NCBI RefSeq assembly: GCF_024206475.1 | Contig: NZ_JAMBPR010000014.1 | Span: 1 to 64,000 of the forward strand | DNA from: Paraburkholderia sp. CNPSo 3274 | GTDB taxonomy: Bacteria > Pseudomonadota > Gammaproteobacteria > Burkholderiales > Burkholderiaceae | Direction of reading: 5' to 3' | Length of the DNA: 64,000 nt | In this document: piece by piece, positions 60,949 to 64,000 of the stretch | How positions within the stretch are numbered: the stretch's first letter is position 1 | Layout of the letters: the number at the start of each line of letters is the position of its first letter | Translations under genes and position numbers: made by a program | Notes under the pieces: generated by a model | What the model was told of the DNA's origin: nothing | The model's database searches: none | Seen by the model: the letters and a program-made list of their open reading frames with translations, nothing else

Positions 60949-61410
60949 ATGTCAAGAAGAGTGCAAAATACACATAAAAAGGCGCCGCTGCGTGAGCTGC
61001 ACGAAGCGCTGCTGGAGATCGTGGGCGTCATGAATCGTCCCCAGCGCGACGAAGCGATGATCCGGGAGGCAGGCATCTCACTCGACCGCGCGCTGTTTCC
61101 GTTGTTGGTTTTGGTGGAACGCCTGGGCCCCATCGGCGTCGTCGAGTTGGCCGACCGCGTCGGGCGCGACTACACCACCGTCAGCCGGCAGGTTGCCAAG
61201 CTGGAAAGCCTGGGCTTGATCCAGCGCCAAGAAAGCACGATCGACCGCCGTGTTCGCGAGGCTGTAGTTACCGAGCAAGGTAAAGCCATGACGGATCGCA
61301 TCGACGAGGCGAGGAAAAGGATCGCGCAGGCCATCTTCGCCACATGGGACGAGGACGATGTGGAGACCCTCGCCCGACTGATGCGAAAGTTCGCCGATGG
61401 CATCAAATAG
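60949..61410 (+). CDS. MarR-family transcriptional regulator
   Basis: A 153-residue winged-helix repressor. Core features are FPLLVLVERLGPIGVVELAD, VGRDYTTVSRQVAKLESLGL, the wing QRQESTIDRRVREAVVTEQG and a C-terminal dimerisation helix. Divergent from the aromatic hydroxylase, which it presumably represses until a phenolic ligand binds. AAGGAA precedes the ATG. Confidence 0.92.
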   Translation: MSRRVQNTHKKAPLRELHEALLEIVGVMNRPQRDEAMIREAGISLDRALFPLLVLVERLGPIGVVELADRVGRDYTTVSRQVAKLESLGLIQRQESTIDRRVREAVVTEQGKAMTDRIDEARKRIAQAIFATWDEDDVETLARLMRKFADGIK

Positions 61411-62053
61411 CGACAGTGGGTTTGCTTAGCGTACGATTTTTTCCGTTTTCTGAAGCGACCCAAAGTCGTGCGCCCAGATTGCCCGGAGGCGGGACTCGCA
61501 GCTTTTCGTCGGCAGCTGCGTCACCCATCGTGGTACAGAAAAGGAAGCAACGAGAAAACGTCGCCGAGTCCGCCTCCACTAGCGTGCTGTTCGTGCGCAT
61601 CAGTTCCATGGCCGAAGACGAGGTCGTCCCAAGGGCGGCCTCGCGTCTGGGAGTTTCCCGTTTTTCGGGAATAACATTCCCCTTTTGGCTCTGTCTCGTA
61701 GCGGACAGCGAATATACACTCGCCTTAACTGCCAGGCGGTGACCAGTCGAAATGCACCACGGAGCGGCCCTTGATTCGGCCGTCAGGTCCCGCTTTCGCA
61801 CGGCCGACGCTGACATATGTTGGTTTGTAGAAATCCTAAAACAGCACCGTGATTCTTTGCTGATACGGGGCTGACTCATTGTCAGCGAAACGCAGACGCT
61901 TACCAATTCGAATGGATATGACACCTCCGATGCCTGATGCGCTCAGGAAGTCACCAAGGTATTACCTGTAAGGACTGGCCGCCATTGATGGCCTGTATCT
62001 AGCCGTTGCAATTTGAACGGGCTCGCGGCCCGACGACAGGAGAAGAACATCTC
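61411..62053. other. Gene-poor stretch between MarR and the broken reductase
   Basis: About 640 bases with no recognised gene. A 173-codon frame on the reverse strand and shorter forward frames lack ribosome sites and family likeness. A short palindrome TTCCCGTTTTTCGGGAA lies near 61658. The region is probably degenerate DNA from rearrangement in this catabolic segment. Confidence 0.4.
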
Positions 62054-63116
62054 ATGTATGACTTCATCTAGACAACGCAGGCGTCGAGAGTCGTATTCGG
62101 TGCTGGATGCATGAAGCTGATTCAGCAGGGAGTCGAGACTCGGGGCGCCCGCCGCGCGCTGATTATTTGTACTCCGGAGCAGAAAGCGCAGGCAGAGGTG
62201 GTTTCATCTCTTCTCGGTCCGTCGAGCGCGGGAGTCTTCGACGGTGCTCAAATGCACGTTCCCATCGAGAACGCCCGCCGCGCGCGTGAACACGCGAAGT
62301 TCGTGGAAGCGGACTGCGCGGTCGCTATTGGAGGCGGCTCGACCATTGGCCTCGGTAAGGCGATCGCGCTGGAATCGTCATTGCCGATCATCGCGATTCC
62401 GACGACCTACGCGGGGTCGGAGATGACACCCCATATACGGTATCACCGAGAACGGTCTGAAGAGAACCGGGCGCGACGTCAGGGTGTTGCCGAAGGCTGT
62501 GTTGTTCGACCCGCAGTTGACTATTGGGCTCCCCGTTCAACTCTCGATTGTCAGCGGCCTGAACGCGATCGCGCATGCCGCAGAGGGAATGTACTCACAG
62601 GACGGAAATCCCGTCATGTCGTTGATGGCGGAGGAGGACATTCGTTCGCTCGCAGATGGCCTTCGTGCAGTGAGGAAGAACAGCAAGGATCTAGCGGCGC
62701 GCGGTGACTGTCTCTATGGGGCGTGGCTGTGTGGAATGGTGCTGGAGAGCGTTGGCATGGCCCTTCATCACAAGCTTTGTCACACCTTGGGGGGAACATT
62801 CAACCTTCCTCATGCTGAGACACATGCGATAGTTTTGCCTCATGCTCTCGCGTACAACAGCACTGTCGCGGACGAGGAGATGGGTCGAATTGCCAGGGCG
62901 CTGAACGTAGACTCCGCGCCAGACGGACTGTATGACCTTAACCAGGAACTCGGAGTGCCGCCAGGCCTTCGTGATATCGGGTTGGAGGAAACCGATCTTG
63001 ATTACGCCTGCGAGGTTGCGTTGTCAAACCCTTACTGGAATCCGCGACCGATAGAGGAAAAGCCCCTCAGATCTCTCCTGCAGCGGGCCTGGGCGGGAAC
63101 TCGTCCGGCAGCTTAG
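62054..63116 (+). pseudogene. Broken maleylacetate reductase
   Basis: Maleylacetate reductase (TfdF/MacA type, iron-alcohol-dehydrogenase fold) reduces maleylacetate to 3-oxoadipate in chloroaromatic and hydroquinone pathways. The sequence begins MYDFI, hits TAG at codon 6, resumes TTQASRVVFGAG, and continues through VAIGGGSTIGLGKAIALES and PTTYAGSEMTP. An extra C in a CCCC run near 62430 then shifts the frame. The second frame reads GRDVRVLPKAVLFDPQLTIG, SGLNAIAHAAEGMYSQDGNP, LHHKLCHTLGGTFNLPHAET and ends normally near 63116. The rest is near full length, so inactivation looks recent. Confidence 0.85.
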
Positions 63117-63378
63117 CCGTGGTGCGAAGCCGCCACGAGGCAGCACATCAAGCAACATCACAGGCTGTGGCGGTTGCCGCGGCAGCGGAGTCGCTCAATC
63201 AGCAGACGTCTGGCGATCCAAGCTTCCGGCCCAGGTAACAACGCCGGAGCGATTTTTCGCTTGTTGCGGCCCATGGTGTCCTCGGAAAAACCCCCGAGAG
63301 ATGGGAGGAGTGGCGGGGCCGAACTCGATTTCCACGCCTCTGTTGCAGTAGTTTCACTCGCATGCTCCGCACGACGCG

Positions 63379-63558
63379 TTACTCGGCGCGGCAATTGCAT
63401 CGCGTGAGCTTACGATAGATCTGAAACGCGAGCCCGCCGGTCACCACGATCAATGCGCCACCGATACTCGAGTCGACACTCGCCATGACCTCGGTGAGAT
63501 AGATCGCGGCTCCTGCTATCAGGGGATGAAAGGGCGCCTTATTATGAAGTTCATCCAC
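63379..63558 (-). CDS. Possible small membrane protein
   Basis: A 59-residue frame from a GTG with GGAG seven bases upstream. It has a hydrophobic start (HPLIAGAAIYLTEVMASVDS) and a transmembrane-like segment (IGGALIVVTGGLAFQIY) with basic residues after it. A longer frame reaches 63681 but lacks a ribosome site. No family recognised. Confidence 0.4.
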   Translation of the reverse strand: MDELHNKAPFHPLIAGAAIYLTEVMASVDSSIGGALIVVTGGLAFQIYRKLTRCNCRAE

Positions 63559-63910
63559 TTGAAATCTCCAATGTATAGACCGCGGCCGGACAGCCCGCGC
63601 AATGCCTTTCCACTTGATACCGAAGGCGGCCTTGTCGCTGATGCGCTGCAATGTTTCGCATATCTGATTTCGCTTTTTCATGATCGACCAATCGTCCTGT
63701 CTAGCTACTGCACCGTTCTTTTTCCTCTTTCCCGAGGATGTAGATCAATCGTAGCGATCGCATGAGCGCGATTCAATTACCTCACGGGTAATCGGGAATC
63801 GTCGATGAAGCGCGGGCGCGCGAGTACAGAGCAACTCGGCGACCGCCATCAGCGGCGAGAACGTACGCTCCCAGTTATGCGGCGCGCCGGAGGCCACGTC
63901 AAAGAGTTGA

Positions 63911-63955
63911 CGCGACAACGTCTTCGTCGAACGGTTGTGGCGCAGCGTGAACTAC
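63911..63955 (+). mobile_element. Scrap of an IS3-group transposase integrase domain
   Basis: The 15 codons RDNVFVERLWRSVNY match the highly conserved block before the catalytic glutamate region of IS3-group transposases (DNVFVERLWRSVKYE). Flanking sequence is not recognisable as the rest of the gene, so this is a small remnant. Confidence 0.6.
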
Positions 63956-64000
63956 AGTTGTTGGTCAGGCAGCCAGCACTCCGATATGCACCGCATCTTC

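Noticed and set aside
61403..61924. 173-codon reverse frame between MarR and the broken reductase
   Set aside because: Translation is Ser/Arg-rich without domain features, no ribosome site, and the region looks degenerate.
62054..62707. Intact short alcohol-dehydrogenase-like gene starting at 62111
   Set aside because: After about 62430 its frame reads non-homologous text while the true continuation lies in another frame, so this is a frameshifted maleylacetate reductase.
1..64000. CRISPR array, tRNA or rRNA genes
   Set aside because: No regularly spaced direct repeats with unique spacers and no recognisable tRNA or rRNA sequence were seen on either strand.

Overview
The window is high-GC proteobacterial DNA with strong Burkholderiaceae character (Burkholderia, Paraburkholderia or Caballeronia). 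Indicators are an OmpC-type porin ending in a C-terminal phenylalanine, a DUF4148 protein, a DUF4280 PAAR-like protein, a complete 13-gene type VI secretion system (T6SS), and dense regulator plus catabolic modules. The many small gene remnants and insertion-sequence pieces suggest a secondary chromosome or megaplasmid; that replicon assignment is inference.

Layout. Positions 1-8400 hold a truncated IS256-type transposase, a GlxA-type AraC regulator, purU, a LysE exporter, a decayed traT, a halogenase-like flavoprotein, a SnoaL-like protein and a MerR gene pair. Positions 8556-12999 hold an accessory cassette beside the T6SS: an atypical protein kinase carrying a zinc ribbon, a secreted lipase-like hydrolase, an unrecognised protein and a DUF4280 PAAR-like spike protein. 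Positions 13045-32978 are the T6SS. One block is transcribed leftwards (tssB, tssC, hcp, tssE, tssF, tssG, clpV, vgrG, a MORN-repeat protein, PAAR) and one rightwards (tssJ, tssK, tssL, tssM, tssA), from a shared AT-rich promoter region at about 24363-24910. All 13 core components tssA-M are present and intact.

A pair of inverted intergenic repeats of about 220 bp separates the T6SS from a sugar-acid island (33565-42677). That island contains L-fuconate dehydratase, a divergent GntR regulator with an operator lying on its -10 box, a three-gene sugar ABC transporter, an alpha-ketoglutarate-semialdehyde-type dehydrogenase and an FAH-family 2-keto-3-deoxy sugar-acid dehydratase. Remnants of gabD and of a permease sit inside it. 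Next come a DszC/SfnB-like flavin enzyme followed by a monooxygenase/ABC-ATPase deletion fusion, a HAD dehalogenase, a large cyclase-AAA-TPR protein, a porin and a TPR/glycosyltransferase-like protein.

Positions 52463-53048 look like a small sigma-54-driven operon encoding a double-glycine leader-type peptide and a small membrane protein. It is followed by DUF4148 and RlpA-like genes. Positions 54206-61410 carry two aromatic or xenobiotic catabolism modules: LysR-FMO-two CMD proteins-MFS, and a PheA/TfdB-type hydroxylase divergent from a MarR regulator. Both have clear palindromic operators. A broken maleylacetate reductase, a small membrane protein and an IS3-type transposase scrap fill the right end.

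The items most worth following up are the zinc-ribbon kinase cassette next to the T6SS and the sigma-54/double-glycine peptide operon. Start sites were chosen by Shine-Dalgarno position and family length. No database search was possible.
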